DNA of 64,000 nucleotides from Neomelitea salexigens DSM 19753 (GCF_000422345.1 NZ_AULP01000009.1:1-64000); one strand, 5' to 3'. Counted from the first letter of the stretch, positions 17,400 to 26,501 are shown. Notes: generated by a model from the sequence alone, not told the origin. A program made the numbers and translations.

Positions 17400-18662
17400 T
17401 TAGCGCAATATTGAAAAAGGTGACGCAATTTCTACCACCGCACGAGCGATGTCGCGGATATTATTCAAAGTAGAGTCATAGCAGCTTACGGTGTCATTAG
17501 GCAATAGGTAGGGGTTGAGGCCAGGTGCGTCGGGGTTTCTTAGTAGCTCTTCGATATTGCGTTCAATGACTTCCGACTGTCCCGTAAGCGGATTTTTGCC
17601 GACTAAAACGACATACCGCGAGGAGTTGGTCATCCGTGTACCGCCAGTACAGTTGCCCGATACAACCGCCTCCAGCAGTCGCGTGCCGTAGGGCATACTG
17701 CTGGCATATTTGCCCACCGCAGCTGCGGCATTGTTACGGGCTGTGTCAGTTAGGTTTGAAATGAACACACGAACCCCTTTGGGCGTGATTTGAGTAGGGC
17801 GAATTAGTTGTGACTGAAGGCAGCCAGCGCTGGGCACGATGATTTGATCACCAGCGATTAGCGGCACATCCTGACTTTGGTGGCCAGAGAAAATCCCTGC
17901 TAGGTTAATTTCCTGCTGCCAGCCATCGCGCACTAAAATCACTTTGTCTACGCGAGCATCGGGCCTTACGCCCGCCGCTGCTCTCAGCGCCTCGCTAAGG
18001 AAGCGTTTGGTGGGGTAGTCGCCGGTGATGCGGGTTTTATTTTCATCGGTTTGCTGCGGTAATAAGTCGTTAATTAACACTCGCCCGGGCTGGAACACCG
18101 CTCCTGACACGGTAACCATTACCGGTGCCCACTGCATGGGGCGTACGCTTAGGCGCAGGGTGTGTGCCAGAAAGATTTGTTTTTCTATCAACTGAAGGCT
18201 CAAACGGGTTTCCACTTCTTCAGTATCCAGTCCGACCACTGTGATCGGCGGCAAGTAGGGCAGTTCAATACTGCCATCGTGGTTCACCACATATTCACCG
18301 CTGAACTCCTCACCTTCGTGGATGCGAATTTCTACTTTGTCGCCTGGTGATAACGGCAATAAACGACGGCTTTGGGTCAAAGTGCTGCGCGGGCTACCTG
18401 GGGTGCGGAATGAACTGGGTAGCTGAGTATTTGGGGTGATGAAGCTTTGGTCCCCTGCAAAGTGTGTGGCGTTCGCCTCACAGCGGTCAGTGAGCCGGCG
18501 GCTGTGTTCATCGGTCACAATGTGAGCGGGGTCCTGATTGTCGAAAGAGTGCACTGACTGATGCCGTCCAGCGGGATTGCCTGCGCAGCCGCTCACGCCG
18601 ATGGCAATTAGTGAAGCGATGAGCAGTTTTGTCGTTGCTGTCCATGTCTGTTGGTGTTTCAT
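17400..18662 (-). CDS. wza: Wza-like outer-membrane polysaccharide export lipoprotein
   Basis: A 420-residue lipoprotein with signal peptide and lipobox GVSGC. The polysaccharide-export domain is seen as LSPGDKVEIRIHEGEEFSGEY followed by NHDGSIELPYLPPITVVGLDTEEVE, and later SLBB-like segments include VTVSGAVFQPGRVLIND and VPLIAGDQIIVPS. It would form the outer-membrane exit channel for EPS. The ATG at 18662 is preferred over 18671 because AAGGA sits 8 bases before it. It is the first gene of a five-gene operon read from the sigma54 promoter at 18710-18725. Confidence 0.88.
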   Translation of the reverse strand: MKHQQTWTATTKLLIASLIAIGVSGCAGNPAGRHQSVHSFDNQDPAHIVTDEHSRRLTDRCEANATHFAGDQSFITPNTQLPSSFRTPGSPRSTLTQSRRLLPLSPGDKVEIRIHEGEEFSGEYVVNHDGSIELPYLPPITVVGLDTEEVETRLSLQLIEKQIFLAHTLRLSVRPMQWAPVMVTVSGAVFQPGRVLINDLLPQQTDENKTRITGDYPTKRFLSEALRAAAGVRPDARVDKVILVRDGWQQEINLAGIFSGHQSQDVPLIAGDQIIVPSAGCLQSQLIRPTQITPKGVRVFISNLTDTARNNAAAAVGKYASSMPYGTRLLEAVVSGNCTGGTRMTNSSRYVVLVGKNPLTGQSEVIERNIEELLRNPDAPGLNPYLLPNDTVSCYDSTLNNIRDIARAVVEIASPFSILR

Positions 18663-18709
18663 TGTCTGCATCCTTTGGCGCTGTGCACATGAGTAATTGC
18701 CGTGGAACT

Positions 18710-18725
18710 TGCAGACTTTGTGCCA
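18710..18725 (-). promoter_or_regulatory. Sigma54 promoter of the wza operon
   Basis: On the minus strand TGGCACAAAGTCTGCA: perfect TGGCAC at -24 and TGCA at -12 (10 of 12 positions). Predicted start near 18700, about 38 bases before the chosen wza ATG. Confidence 0.78.
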
Positions 18726-18817
18726 AACCTAATGGCTTAGTTAAAGTCATTAAAAACAATGGCTTAGGATGTTCTGGTTGATTGAGGGGAAATTGCAGAA
18801 TGCCTTTTCTAAATTGG

Positions 18818-18832
18818 TTTGCAAAATGCAAG
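18818..18832. promoter_or_regulatory. LuxO-type operator/UAS no. 3
   Basis: TTTGCAAAATGCAAG contains the full TTGCA-AAA-TGCAA core (13 of 13). Its centre is 100 bp upstream of the wza promoter. In the same gap a GC-rich inverted repeat (GCGGGGCGG 18901-18909 with CCGCCCCGC 18941-18949) lies just after the next gene's stop and may end its transcription, though it has no T-run. Confidence 0.8.
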
Positions 18833-18965
18833 GCAAGTTGAATGGTGAGGCGCAAGCTGTCATGGCGCTGTGCATCTTGCGCCGTACTGGTAAGGCATGA
18901 GCGGGGCGGTTAAGCTCTTACTTATTGCTGTATTGTTCGCCCGCCCCGCCAGTAATACATTTTTC

Positions 18966-20180
18966 TTATGCTACCGAGCCAGTGTTTCTTTGCAGCCTCA
19001 GTAAAAACAGGGGATTGCCGATAACGTAACGTTTCCACATGCGGCTGGGCTCTTCTTTCAACCGCCATACCCATTCCATGCCTAACTCGCGCAACCACAA
19101 GGGTGCCCTTGACACCTTTTCTGCATAGAAGTCGAACAGTCCGCCAACAGCCATCGCGACAGGAATGGTAATTTTGTCGCGATGCGCCGCGAGCCATTGC
19201 TCTTGAATCGGTTGACCTAGGCCTACGAGCAACACATCGGCGCCACTGTTGTTGATCTCGGCAATGAGAGCATCACAGTCATCCTTGTCGAAGAAGCCGT
19301 GATGACAGCCGGCTGAGATTAATTGAGGGACGCGCTTTTGGATATTCTTCATCGCCTTGTCTGCAATACCAGGTTCGCCGCCGAGCATGAATAGACGCTG
19401 ATTCTTTCTCGCCATTTGTTCGCAGAGGAGCGGCAGCAGATCCGTGCCATTAATATTGCCTTTGCGATGTATACCGCTGCGGCGGCATGCGATCTCTATG
19501 CCGCTGCCGTCCGGCAACAAATAATCGGCGTTGTTCAGTGTGCGTCGGTAAGTCGCATCGTTATAGGCTTGATTGAGTGTATGCGCATTGGCAAAGAAAT
19601 AGCTTGTGCCAGCGTCATTGAAAATGTCGCGAGCAATGGTAGCCAGGGTTTTGTCCATGCTGAAGTTGTCGATACGAACGCCGAAGACGTTAAAGGCGTC
19701 GCAGTCGCGCAGTGGCGTTTCATTGCGATACATTGTCGCGGCAGCCAGGCTTCGGAAGAAGATCGCGAGACGCTGACCTAAGCTGCAGTTTTCCGCGAAT
19801 TCCGCATTGCACTGTTGTTCATCGATAAAATCCAGGCCGGAGATGCGGCGTAACTCGTAGAGTGAGAACAGCCCCGGTTGGTAAAAGGGGGCGTCTGTGC
19901 CAGCACGACTGGCCGCCGAGCGTGGGCGTGTGCCGACAAGATCAATGTCGCCAGTCACCACATTCCACAGCATGGGGGCGCGCGACCAGGTATTGCGTTC
20001 GCTCAGGGTGATGACATCGGTGGTGCCACCATTTGCGCGATATATTGTTTCTCGTTTGATAAAGGGTTTTTTGGCGATGCGCTGTTTAACAGCGTGCGCG
20101 GCAAGTAGTGGACTGATAAAAACAAGGCTAAGCGCGGCAATGAATCGCTCAGTTATCGCGATAATGGTTTGTTTTTTCAT
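18966..20180 (-). CDS. Fusion of a degenerate sugar-transferase-like region with a WecG/TagA/CpsF glycosyltransferase
   Basis: A 404-residue protein. Residues about 165-400 are a clear WecG/TagA/CpsF domain, which adds a sugar to a lipid-linked intermediate: YFFANAHTLNQAYND, LLPDGSGIEIACRR, RLFMLGGEPG, DVLLVGLGQPIQEQWL and AVGGLFDFYAEKVSRAPLWL. Residues about 1-110 resemble the bacterial sugar transferase family: an N-terminal hydrophobic stretch, MLWNVVTGDIDLVGTRPR (compare LLNVLRGEMSLIGPRP in the gene at 7419) and LRRISGLDF. The catalytic Asp-Glu and FRSM motifs are missing, so this half is probably inactive. It has its own UAS and sigma54 promoter. GAGGG precedes the ATG. Confidence 0.85.
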   Translation of the reverse strand: MKKQTIIAITERFIAALSLVFISPLLAAHAVKQRIAKKPFIKRETIYRANGGTTDVITLSERNTWSRAPMLWNVVTGDIDLVGTRPRSAASRAGTDAPFYQPGLFSLYELRRISGLDFIDEQQCNAEFAENCSLGQRLAIFFRSLAAATMYRNETPLRDCDAFNVFGVRIDNFSMDKTLATIARDIFNDAGTSYFFANAHTLNQAYNDATYRRTLNNADYLLPDGSGIEIACRRSGIHRKGNINGTDLLPLLCEQMARKNQRLFMLGGEPGIADKAMKNIQKRVPQLISAGCHHGFFDKDDCDALIAEINNSGADVLLVGLGQPIQEQWLAAHRDKITIPVAMAVGGLFDFYAEKVSRAPLWLRELGMEWVWRLKEEPSRMWKRYVIGNPLFLLRLQRNTGSVA

Positions 20181-20230
20181 AACGGTACCCTCGATATTAA
20201 TGTCAGCGCAACGGCTGCTGCGGGGGGTAT

Positions 20231-20246
20231 CGCAAGCTCTGTGCCA
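20231..20246 (-). promoter_or_regulatory. Sigma54 promoter of the WecG-type gene
   Basis: On the minus strand TGGCACAGAGCTTGCG: perfect TGGCAC and TTGC with correct spacing (10 of 12). The start would be near 20221, about 40 bases before the ATG. Confidence 0.8.
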
Positions 20247-20318
20247 TGGGGTTTAATTTCTTAACACGTTGATATTTAACAAAAATAAATTTTTACTAAC
20301 TTGTTGACCGCAATGCGC

Positions 20319-20333
20319 TTTGCAATATGCCAA
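20319..20333. promoter_or_regulatory. LuxO-type operator/UAS no. 4
   Basis: TTTGCA-ATA-TGCCAA matches the core at 12 of 13 positions and is centred 80 bp upstream of the WecG-gene promoter. It lies in the divergent gap shared with the histidine kinase gene, so it could act on both; a weak rightward -24/-12-like element is at 20374-20389. Confidence 0.7.
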
Positions 20334-20437
20334 GCATGCTGCATTGCGTTTCCTGTTCTGGCTTGAGTTGACCTGGTCGCTAGATAGCTGTGTTAATACG
20401 GGAGGCGTCGATAGCAGGGAAAACGTTGAAGAAGGTG

Positions 20438-22855
20438 ATGATTAATTCCGCTAAGCAAGATTGGTTGCGCAAATTGAGTTCTCGCCTGGGGGCCAGCATT
20501 GGCGCCCTGCTTATTGGCACCGCGGTCTTGGTGGGAGGAGTTGTGTTGGAAAGCGAGCACGCGCAGACAGTGCGCTCCACCGAGGTAGCAAAAATGCTGC
20601 GGGAGGTGTCGGTACTGAGAGCGAGGGTTGAATCTGCACTTAACGCTAAACTTTATTTGGTCCAAAGCCTTAACGCCTTGGTTCATGCCGAGCCGGAAAT
20701 CAACGACGTAACATTTCAGCAGTTTGCAGAGGAGCTGGGCCAGAATATCCGTTCGATACGTAGCCTGCAGTTAGCTCCAAAAGGGATCGTAAGATATGTG
20801 TGGCCCGTGGAAACCAACAGCAAGGCAATTGGTCACGACCTCCTTGCTGACCCGCGTCGCAAAACAGCGGCAGAGCTGGCGATATCTACTAAAAGTATCT
20901 GGCTTGCGGGGCCGTTTGAGCTGATTCAAGGAGGGCAGGCGCTGGCTGGCCGTTTGCCGATTTTTGTTGCTGAAGATACGGAACAGCGCGAATTCTGGGG
21001 CTTTGGGACGATTCTCCTCGATATAGAGGAGCTGATCGAAGAGGTCGGGTTGGATGACTTTGCGCGTCAACATGACGTCGCCATACGGGGAGCGGACGCG
21101 CTGGGGGAAGTCGGTGCGACGTTCTATGGTGGTGCTGATCTATTCAGCAGCGATGCCATTCTCAGTGAGATCAAGCTACCGGCCGGCAGTTGGCAGATCG
21201 CGAGTATGCCACGCAACGGCTGGTCAACGACATGGCCAACGAAAGCACGTGACCGTTTGCTCTGGATGGTAGCGGCTGGCGTACTATCGGCCTTCGTCTA
21301 TTGGCTGATGCGTTTGCCTAATAGTTTGCGAATGGCAGTGCAGCGTGCGGTAGCGGCGCTGGGGGCCAGTGAATCTCGCTTTCGTGATGCAATTGAAGCG
21401 CTGCCCGATGGCTTTGCTATTTACGATGCTGAGGGAGTGTTAGTGGTTGTCAACGAGCGCCTGCGCGAGCAGTTTTCAGCGGTCAGCTCAACAGTGGGCG
21501 TCGGCAGTACTTATGAGGACTTGCTAAGAACGGGCGTCGAGCTTGGTCAGTATAAGTTTAATAACAAAGAAGAGGTCCAGCACTTTGTAGAGCGCCAACT
21601 GGCACGCCGAAGCCAAGGGGTGTCCTACACTGAAAGGCAGCTGTCTGACGGTCGCTGGCTATTCGTGACAGAAAGTACGATGAGTGACGGTGGGCTGGTT
21701 GTTTTTTATAGAGACGTTACCGAGTTAAAGCAAAAAGAACTGCAACTCATCGAAGAGAAAATCGGCGCTGAGGCCGCCAATAGAGCAAAGAATGAATTCC
21801 TCGCAACGATCAGTCATGAGTTGCGAACGCCGCTTAATGCTATTCTCGGGTTGTTAGAGTTGCTCGGCGACGAGGATGGCTTAACTGCCCAGCAATGCAG
21901 CTTTATCGACACCGCCAATAACTCAGCGAAGCAGTTGCTAAACATCCTGAATGAAATTCTCGATATCAGCAAAATGGAGGCTGGCAAGCTCGAGCTTACT
22001 GAAGAGCCTTTTAATCTTGTTGACACGCTCGATGCGGCGGCGCGGGTAATGAAGGCCAATGCGCAAGCCAAGTCACTAAGATTGAGCGTTGAGCTTGCTC
22101 CTGCTTTGGCCGTGCCCTTATTGGGCGACGCGGGTCGCGTGCGCCAGGTAGTACTCAATCTATTGGGCAATGCGATTAAGTTCAGTAACGAGGGCGAGAT
22201 AGCACTGCGAGCGCGCAGTATTAAAGAGACTGAGGCGTCGATGACGGTGGTGATCGAGGTCAGTGACCAGGGGATCGGTTTTGACAGCGAGCAGGCCGAT
22301 AGCTTATTTGAACCGTTTTCCCAGCTCGATAACCGTTCCATACGTCCCCATGGCGGCACGGGGCTGGGGTTGGCGATTTGCCGCCGAATAATAGAGAAAA
22401 TGGGCGGGGAGATTAGTGCGAACAGTCAGCTTGGCACGGGATCCTGTTTTACTATCGTATTGACGCTGTCAAAGCCTGATACACGCCCATCGGAACCCGC
22501 GCTCAACGTGCTGCTGCTAGAGCCCAGTCTTGCCGGGCGAGCGATCTGTGAAGCCATGTTGAATGATAACCAGGTTGAGTTGCAAAGTGTGAGTAACCGA
22601 GCCGAGTTGGACACGGCATTGGCCCAAACATATTTTGACGTGGTGCTTTTTGATTGTCCTTCTGTGCACGAAGGGCGCGAAACGCTGGAGGCTATTGTCA
22701 GTCGGCACGCCAGTGCGCGGGCAGTGGCTTTGTGTGATGGTGTGAGCGCCATGCCTGAGGGGGCGCATGGCTGGTTGAAAAAGCCTGTAGATAAACGTCG
22801 GCTTTATCATCTCTTGGAGGAATGTCGAAAAACTTTGCTGCAATTACATAGCTAA
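20438..22855 (+). CDS. CHASE-PAS hybrid sensor histidine kinase with degenerate receiver
   Basis: About 805 residues. A first membrane helix (about 15-33), a periplasmic CHASE-like sensor, a second helix (about 270-290), a PAS domain beginning SESRFRDAIEALPDGFAIYD, then HisKA (FLATISHELRTPLNAILG, His about 460), HATPase (NLLGNAIKFSNEGEI, GGTGLGLAICRRI) and a C-terminal receiver-like domain. The receiver keeps VVLFDCPS and KKPV but lacks the usual acidic pair (LLLEPS), so its phosphorylation is doubtful. Starts at GTG 20390, TTG 20426 (CAGGGA 5 bases upstream) and ATG 20438 are in frame; the last two fit better. It probably feeds the LuxO-like relay downstream, an inference from position. Confidence 0.85.
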   Translation: MINSAKQDWLRKLSSRLGASIGALLIGTAVLVGGVVLESEHAQTVRSTEVAKMLREVSVLRARVESALNAKLYLVQSLNALVHAEPEINDVTFQQFAEELGQNIRSIRSLQLAPKGIVRYVWPVETNSKAIGHDLLADPRRKTAAELAISTKSIWLAGPFELIQGGQALAGRLPIFVAEDTEQREFWGFGTILLDIEELIEEVGLDDFARQHDVAIRGADALGEVGATFYGGADLFSSDAILSEIKLPAGSWQIASMPRNGWSTTWPTKARDRLLWMVAAGVLSAFVYWLMRLPNSLRMAVQRAVAALGASESRFRDAIEALPDGFAIYDAEGVLVVVNERLREQFSAVSSTVGVGSTYEDLLRTGVELGQYKFNNKEEVQHFVERQLARRSQGVSYTERQLSDGRWLFVTESTMSDGGLVVFYRDVTELKQKELQLIEEKIGAEAANRAKNEFLATISHELRTPLNAILGLLELLGDEDGLTAQQCSFIDTANNSAKQLLNILNEILDISKMEAGKLELTEEPFNLVDTLDAAARVMKANAQAKSLRLSVELAPALAVPLLGDAGRVRQVVLNLLGNAIKFSNEGEIALRARSIKETEASMTVVIEVSDQGIGFDSEQADSLFEPFSQLDNRSIRPHGGTGLGLAICRRIIEKMGGEISANSQLGTGSCFTIVLTLSKPDTRPSEPALNVLLLEPSLAGRAICEAMLNDNQVELQSVSNRAELDTALAQTYFDVVLFDCPSVHEGRETLEAIVSRHASARAVALCDGVSAMPEGAHGWLKKPVDKRRLYHLLEECRKTLLQLHS

Positions 22856-22860
22856 TTTGC

Positions 22861-22875
22861 TTCGCAATTTGCATA
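22861..22875. promoter_or_regulatory. LuxO-type operator/UAS no. 5 (weakest copy)
   Basis: TTCGCA-ATT-TGCATA matches the core at 11 of 13 positions, with a WWW centre. It starts 5 bases after the kinase stop and is centred 89 bp upstream of the sigma54 promoter at 22957. Confidence 0.65.
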
Positions 22876-22956
22876 TGCTTTTGATGTGCTGGTCATTCCG
22901 ATCGCAATGGCTATTTAAAAATACATAATAATCAGTATCTTACGATTTCTTCGAGT

Positions 22957-22972
22957 TGGCCCATGCTTTGCT
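22957..22972 (+). promoter_or_regulatory. Sigma54 promoter of the EAL gene
   Basis: TGGCCCATGCTTTGCT matches TGGCACG-N4-TTGCW at 10 of 12 positions, with an intact TTGCT. The start is predicted near 22983, about 30 bases before the EAL ATG. Confidence 0.78.
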
Positions 22973-23014
22973 GTATTCCAGGCAAATGAGGGCTGCTTTT
23001 ACTCGGAGAGATTT

Positions 23015-23878
23015 ATGTTAACGCCACACTGCACCAATGACGCATGCCAACCGGACGCCGATGCACCGTATCAGAATGCCGGCGCTATCCCAGATTTTTT
23101 AGATGAGGTGATCAATGACGCGCTGGCTGGCGACCATTTTAGAATGGTTTATCAGCCTCAATTCTCCATGACGAGTGGTAAGTTGATGGGCTTTGAAGCA
23201 TTGATTCGCTGCCAGTCGCCCAAATTTGGCGTTATCTCGCCGGCAGAATTTATTCCCCATGCTGAAGAGAATGGCAGCATAGTGGAAATTGGTAATTGGA
23301 CGTTCCAGCAAGCGTTGAGCGACCTCGCGCAAATGCGTAACAAGGGCATGGATTGTTATATGTCAGTTAACTTGTCGCCAGCTCAGTTTGGTGAGGGCGA
23401 TGTGTTCGAAAGAATCATGTTGATGTTAGTTGAGTTGGACTTGCCCGCTTCTGTTTTGAAGCTTGAACTGACGGAAACCGCATTGATTCGCAATGCAAAA
23501 ATGGCCATGCGCACCTTTCAAGCTTTTCAGCGAGAGGGCGCGCAAATATGGCTAGACGATTTTGGTACGGGTTTCGCTTCGCTGAACCTGCTGCGCGAAT
23601 TTAATATTGACGGGCTAAAAATTGACCGCGGTTTTATTGAGGGTTTGCATCGCAGCGATGACGACTTCACGCTGTGCTCTGCGATTATTGCTATGGCGCA
23701 GCGCCTGGGTCTTTTCATCGTCGCCGAAGGTATCGAGAACGAAGAGCAAATGGCGATCCTCGGGCAATTGGGTTGCGATAGCGCTCAAGGTTTCTTACTT
23801 GGCCGTCCTGTGAGCTTGGACGAAACTTTGCAGACGTTTGCTTCTAACCTGGCGACAGGGTCGACAGGTAGATACTGA
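23015..23878 (+). CDS. Stand-alone EAL-domain cyclic-di-GMP phosphodiesterase
   Basis: A 287-residue soluble protein that is almost entirely one EAL domain, which hydrolyses c-di-GMP to pGpG. All usual catalytic and metal-binding motifs are present: GFEALIRC (EAL at 61-63), VNLSPAQF, LELTETAL, LDDFGTGFASL, LKIDRGFI, VAEGIENEEQ and QGFLLGRPV, so it should be active. No sensor, GGDEF or receiver domain is attached; control may be mainly transcriptional through its sigma54 promoter. CGGAGAG precedes the ATG. Its 3' end overlaps the convergent hybrid kinase gene by 35 bases. Confidence 0.92.
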   Translation: MLTPHCTNDACQPDADAPYQNAGAIPDFLDEVINDALAGDHFRMVYQPQFSMTSGKLMGFEALIRCQSPKFGVISPAEFIPHAEENGSIVEIGNWTFQQALSDLAQMRNKGMDCYMSVNLSPAQFGEGDVFERIMLMLVELDLPASVLKLELTETALIRNAKMAMRTFQAFQREGAQIWLDDFGTGFASLNLLREFNIDGLKIDRGFIEGLHRSDDDFTLCSAIIAMAQRLGLFIVAEGIENEEQMAILGQLGCDSAQGFLLGRPVSLDETLQTFASNLATGSTGRY

Positions 23879-26501
23879 TCGCGGCACGTGTCCCCTCGAT
23901 GTAGGCGTTGCTTTTCTGGTGCAGCGCCTTGAGTTGATCTTGATCCAACAGGTCGCAGGCCGTTTCAAGCTGCTGGCAAAAACTCTGCAGTTGTGTGGCG
24001 CCGCAATATCCTGCACTACTTTTGCTTGAATGCGCAGCTTCACGAAGCTGGGCGATGGTGGCATTGCTATAGTCTAGTGAAGAAAGCTGGTCAGATAATT
24101 TATCAATCTCTTCGATGATCATGGCCATGATGGTGACCACTGCGTCGGGAGACGTGTCATCCACAAGCTGCTGGATAATGCCGGCGTCAAGCACTTCATC
24201 AGGCTGGCTTGTGCTGTTATTGAGCGCTTGACTGTCCGTTGCTTGGCCCGAGTTCAGCCACTTATCCAAACTAAGCAGTAGGCCCTGGCGGTCGACAGGC
24301 TTGGCAATAAAGTCGTTCATGCCCGCGTCTAAGCAGCGAGCGATATCACTGGCAAACGCATTTGCCGTCATCGCGATAATAGGAATATTTGCGGTATCGC
24401 TATCGAGCGCCCTAATGCGTTTGCAGGCCTCTATACCATCGAGCTCAGGCATTCGCAGGTCCATTAGTATCAAGCTGTAATTGCCGGTTTCCGCCGCTTC
24501 CACGGCAAGTAAGCCATTGTCAACGATATCGAGTTGATAGCCAGCGCGCTCTAGCATGGTTTTAGCAACCAATTGGTTTGCCTGATTATCTTCGGCGAGC
24601 AACAGCTTGTGTCTCTTTTCGGGGGAGCTTGTTGCTGGGAGTGGCTCACCTTGCGCCGGTGCTGAATTGGGCGACATATTTTTTATTCGCCCTGCCGCCA
24701 GTGTAGAGGGCTTGAGCGGGCGGTGGAGAACGTTGGGGAACCCCGCTGACGATGCTCCGAGTACGCTGTCAGTAGAGAAGGCTGGCGCGTAAATAATGAC
24801 TTTGTCGGGGTCTATTCCTTTTACGGCACATTTGCGAGCGATGACACTGGGTGCCGAACTCGTTTGGCTAATATCGATAATATAGAGTCCCGCTTCGCCG
24901 AAATCGCTAATATCTGAAACGCACTGACAATCGTGTTGCCATAGGGCGGCTTGCTTCGTGATGGCATTTTTAAAAGATGGGTTGCTAGTGGCGACAGCAA
25001 TGGAACAGTCCAACTTTGGTGAGCTGCTTGCAGGCAGAGCTTCTGTTTTAAAGGGCATAACGATACGAAATAGAGAACCCTGGCCAGGCTGACTTGTAAG
25101 ATGGATATAACCGCCAAGTTGCTCGATAAGCTTCTTGCAGATAGCGAGCCCGAGTCCGGTGCCGCCGTAGTCGGTGGTGTCGCTGCTGTCCACTTGACTG
25201 AACTCTTGGAACAATTGGTGTTGCTTGTCTTCGGCGATTCCAATTCCGGTGTCACTCACTTCGAAAATAATGTCTGCGTGGTTTTCGGTGGCAGAGATTT
25301 CGCCGACAACAACGCTTAGGCAAACGCCGCCGTCGTGAGTAAACTTAACGGCATTATCCAGCAGGTTGGTTAAAATTCGGCGCAAAAAACTAATGTCACT
25401 TTGGACGGCACTGGGAAGGTTCGGATCCAGCACTACGGCAATATCGATATTTTTATTACCGGCTCTCACGGTGATCACATCGGCAACCTGCTCGCAGAGG
25501 TCCGCAAGTGTAATCGCCGTGAAATTTGCTTTGAACTCTCCGGCCTCAATCTTTGAGAAGTCGAGTATGTCATCAATGATGCCGAGTAAGCCCGCACCCG
25601 CGCTCATCGAGGTTTCAACCAGAGACTGTTGCTCCGGATTAATGCTTGAGTCTAACAGCAAGTCCATGCAGCCCAGTACGGCGTTCATCGGCGAGCGTAT
25701 TTCGTGACTCATGTGTGCCAAAAAACGAGTTTTTGCTAAGTTACTGGCTTCTGCAATCTCCCTCGCTTTTTTCAATGATGCCTCGTGAGCGCGGCGCTCG
25801 GTGATATCCCGAATGGTAGCTGTAAAGTAGGTTTGCCCATCTATCGGCTGGGTGGGAACCACTGTTAGCTCGCAGGGAAAAATACTTTCATCGCGGCGCA
25901 TGGCCTGAACTTCTACGCGGGTATTGAGCACGGGGCCGGTCAATGTTTCATGAAAATTCCGCATGCCGTCGTGGTGAGCTTGACGAAGTGCCGGCGGGAT
26001 AATGATATCAGCGACATTCTTTCCGAGCACTTCATGGCGTTGGTAGCCAAAAAGTTTTTCCGCAGATTCTCCGAACTCGCAGATCAGGCTGTTTCCATCG
26101 ATGGTGATGATTGCATCTAAGCTTGATTCGTAAAGGGAGCGCGAAATAACTTCTAAGCGTTGGTTTTTTTCGTACAGCTCACTCAAGCCGATGCTGTCTT
26201 TATAAAAAAGTAGTCTACGTGTATCTGGGATACTGCCAGCCGATGTGGTTACCACAACGAACTGGTCGTCGATATTCAGGAAGATGGTCGCCGGCTTTTC
26301 GTCGTGTTTACCGTGGGTGGAGTTTGTAACGTGCTCCGGAATATTTGGGAGTATATCGCGCAGGTATCGACCTTCCTGTTCCGCATTGAGCTCCTTGAAA
26401 TCGTGGGTATTCAGCACAGTAAGCGCTGTTATAAGCCCGCTGGGGTCAAGAATAATTTCACAGAAGGCCTCGATGCCGGCGAGCTGTCGATCCTGAGTCA
26501 T
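23844..26501 (-). CDS. Hybrid sensor histidine kinase (PAS-HisKA-HATPase-REC-Hpt)
   Basis: About 885 residues with no clear membrane helix, so likely a soluble sensor. Order: N-terminal PAS-like region, PAS/PAC (SLDAIITIDGNS ... FGYQRHEVLGKNV ... TATIRDITERR), HisKA (RFLAHMSHEIRSPMNAVLG, His 266), HATPase (DYGGTGLGLAICKKL), a degenerate receiver-like stretch, a true receiver (LLLAEDNQANQ, LILMDLRMPELDG with Asp 681, FIAKPVDRQ) and Hpt (AAHSSKSSAGYCGA, His 824). This is a full internal relay that could pass phosphate to the LuxO-like receiver. ATG 26501 has GAGGA 8 bases upstream; GTG 26516 is less likely. Confidence 0.9.
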   Translation of the reverse strand: MTQDRQLAGIEAFCEIILDPSGLITALTVLNTHDFKELNAEQEGRYLRDILPNIPEHVTNSTHGKHDEKPATIFLNIDDQFVVVTTSAGSIPDTRRLLFYKDSIGLSELYEKNQRLEVISRSLYESSLDAIITIDGNSLICEFGESAEKLFGYQRHEVLGKNVADIIIPPALRQAHHDGMRNFHETLTGPVLNTRVEVQAMRRDESIFPCELTVVPTQPIDGQTYFTATIRDITERRAHEASLKKAREIAEASNLAKTRFLAHMSHEIRSPMNAVLGCMDLLLDSSINPEQQSLVETSMSAGAGLLGIIDDILDFSKIEAGEFKANFTAITLADLCEQVADVITVRAGNKNIDIAVVLDPNLPSAVQSDISFLRRILTNLLDNAVKFTHDGGVCLSVVVGEISATENHADIIFEVSDTGIGIAEDKQHQLFQEFSQVDSSDTTDYGGTGLGLAICKKLIEQLGGYIHLTSQPGQGSLFRIVMPFKTEALPASSSPKLDCSIAVATSNPSFKNAITKQAALWQHDCQCVSDISDFGEAGLYIIDISQTSSAPSVIARKCAVKGIDPDKVIIYAPAFSTDSVLGASSAGFPNVLHRPLKPSTLAAGRIKNMSPNSAPAQGEPLPATSSPEKRHKLLLAEDNQANQLVAKTMLERAGYQLDIVDNGLLAVEAAETGNYSLILMDLRMPELDGIEACKRIRALDSDTANIPIIAMTANAFASDIARCLDAGMNDFIAKPVDRQGLLLSLDKWLNSGQATDSQALNNSTSQPDEVLDAGIIQQLVDDTSPDAVVTIMAMIIEEIDKLSDQLSSLDYSNATIAQLREAAHSSKSSAGYCGATQLQSFCQQLETACDLLDQDQLKALHQKSNAYIEGTRAAISIYLSTLSPG

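Noticed and set aside
18508-18855. Minus-strand frame covering the wza promoter region
   Set aside because: Overlaps the wza start, the sigma54 promoter and the operator; composition is not gene-like.
20374-20389. Possible rightward sigma54 promoter TGGTCGCTAGATAGCT for the CHASE kinase
   Set aside because: GG and GC spacing is right but most other positions fail, and it is only 48 bp from the operator, unlike the other six.
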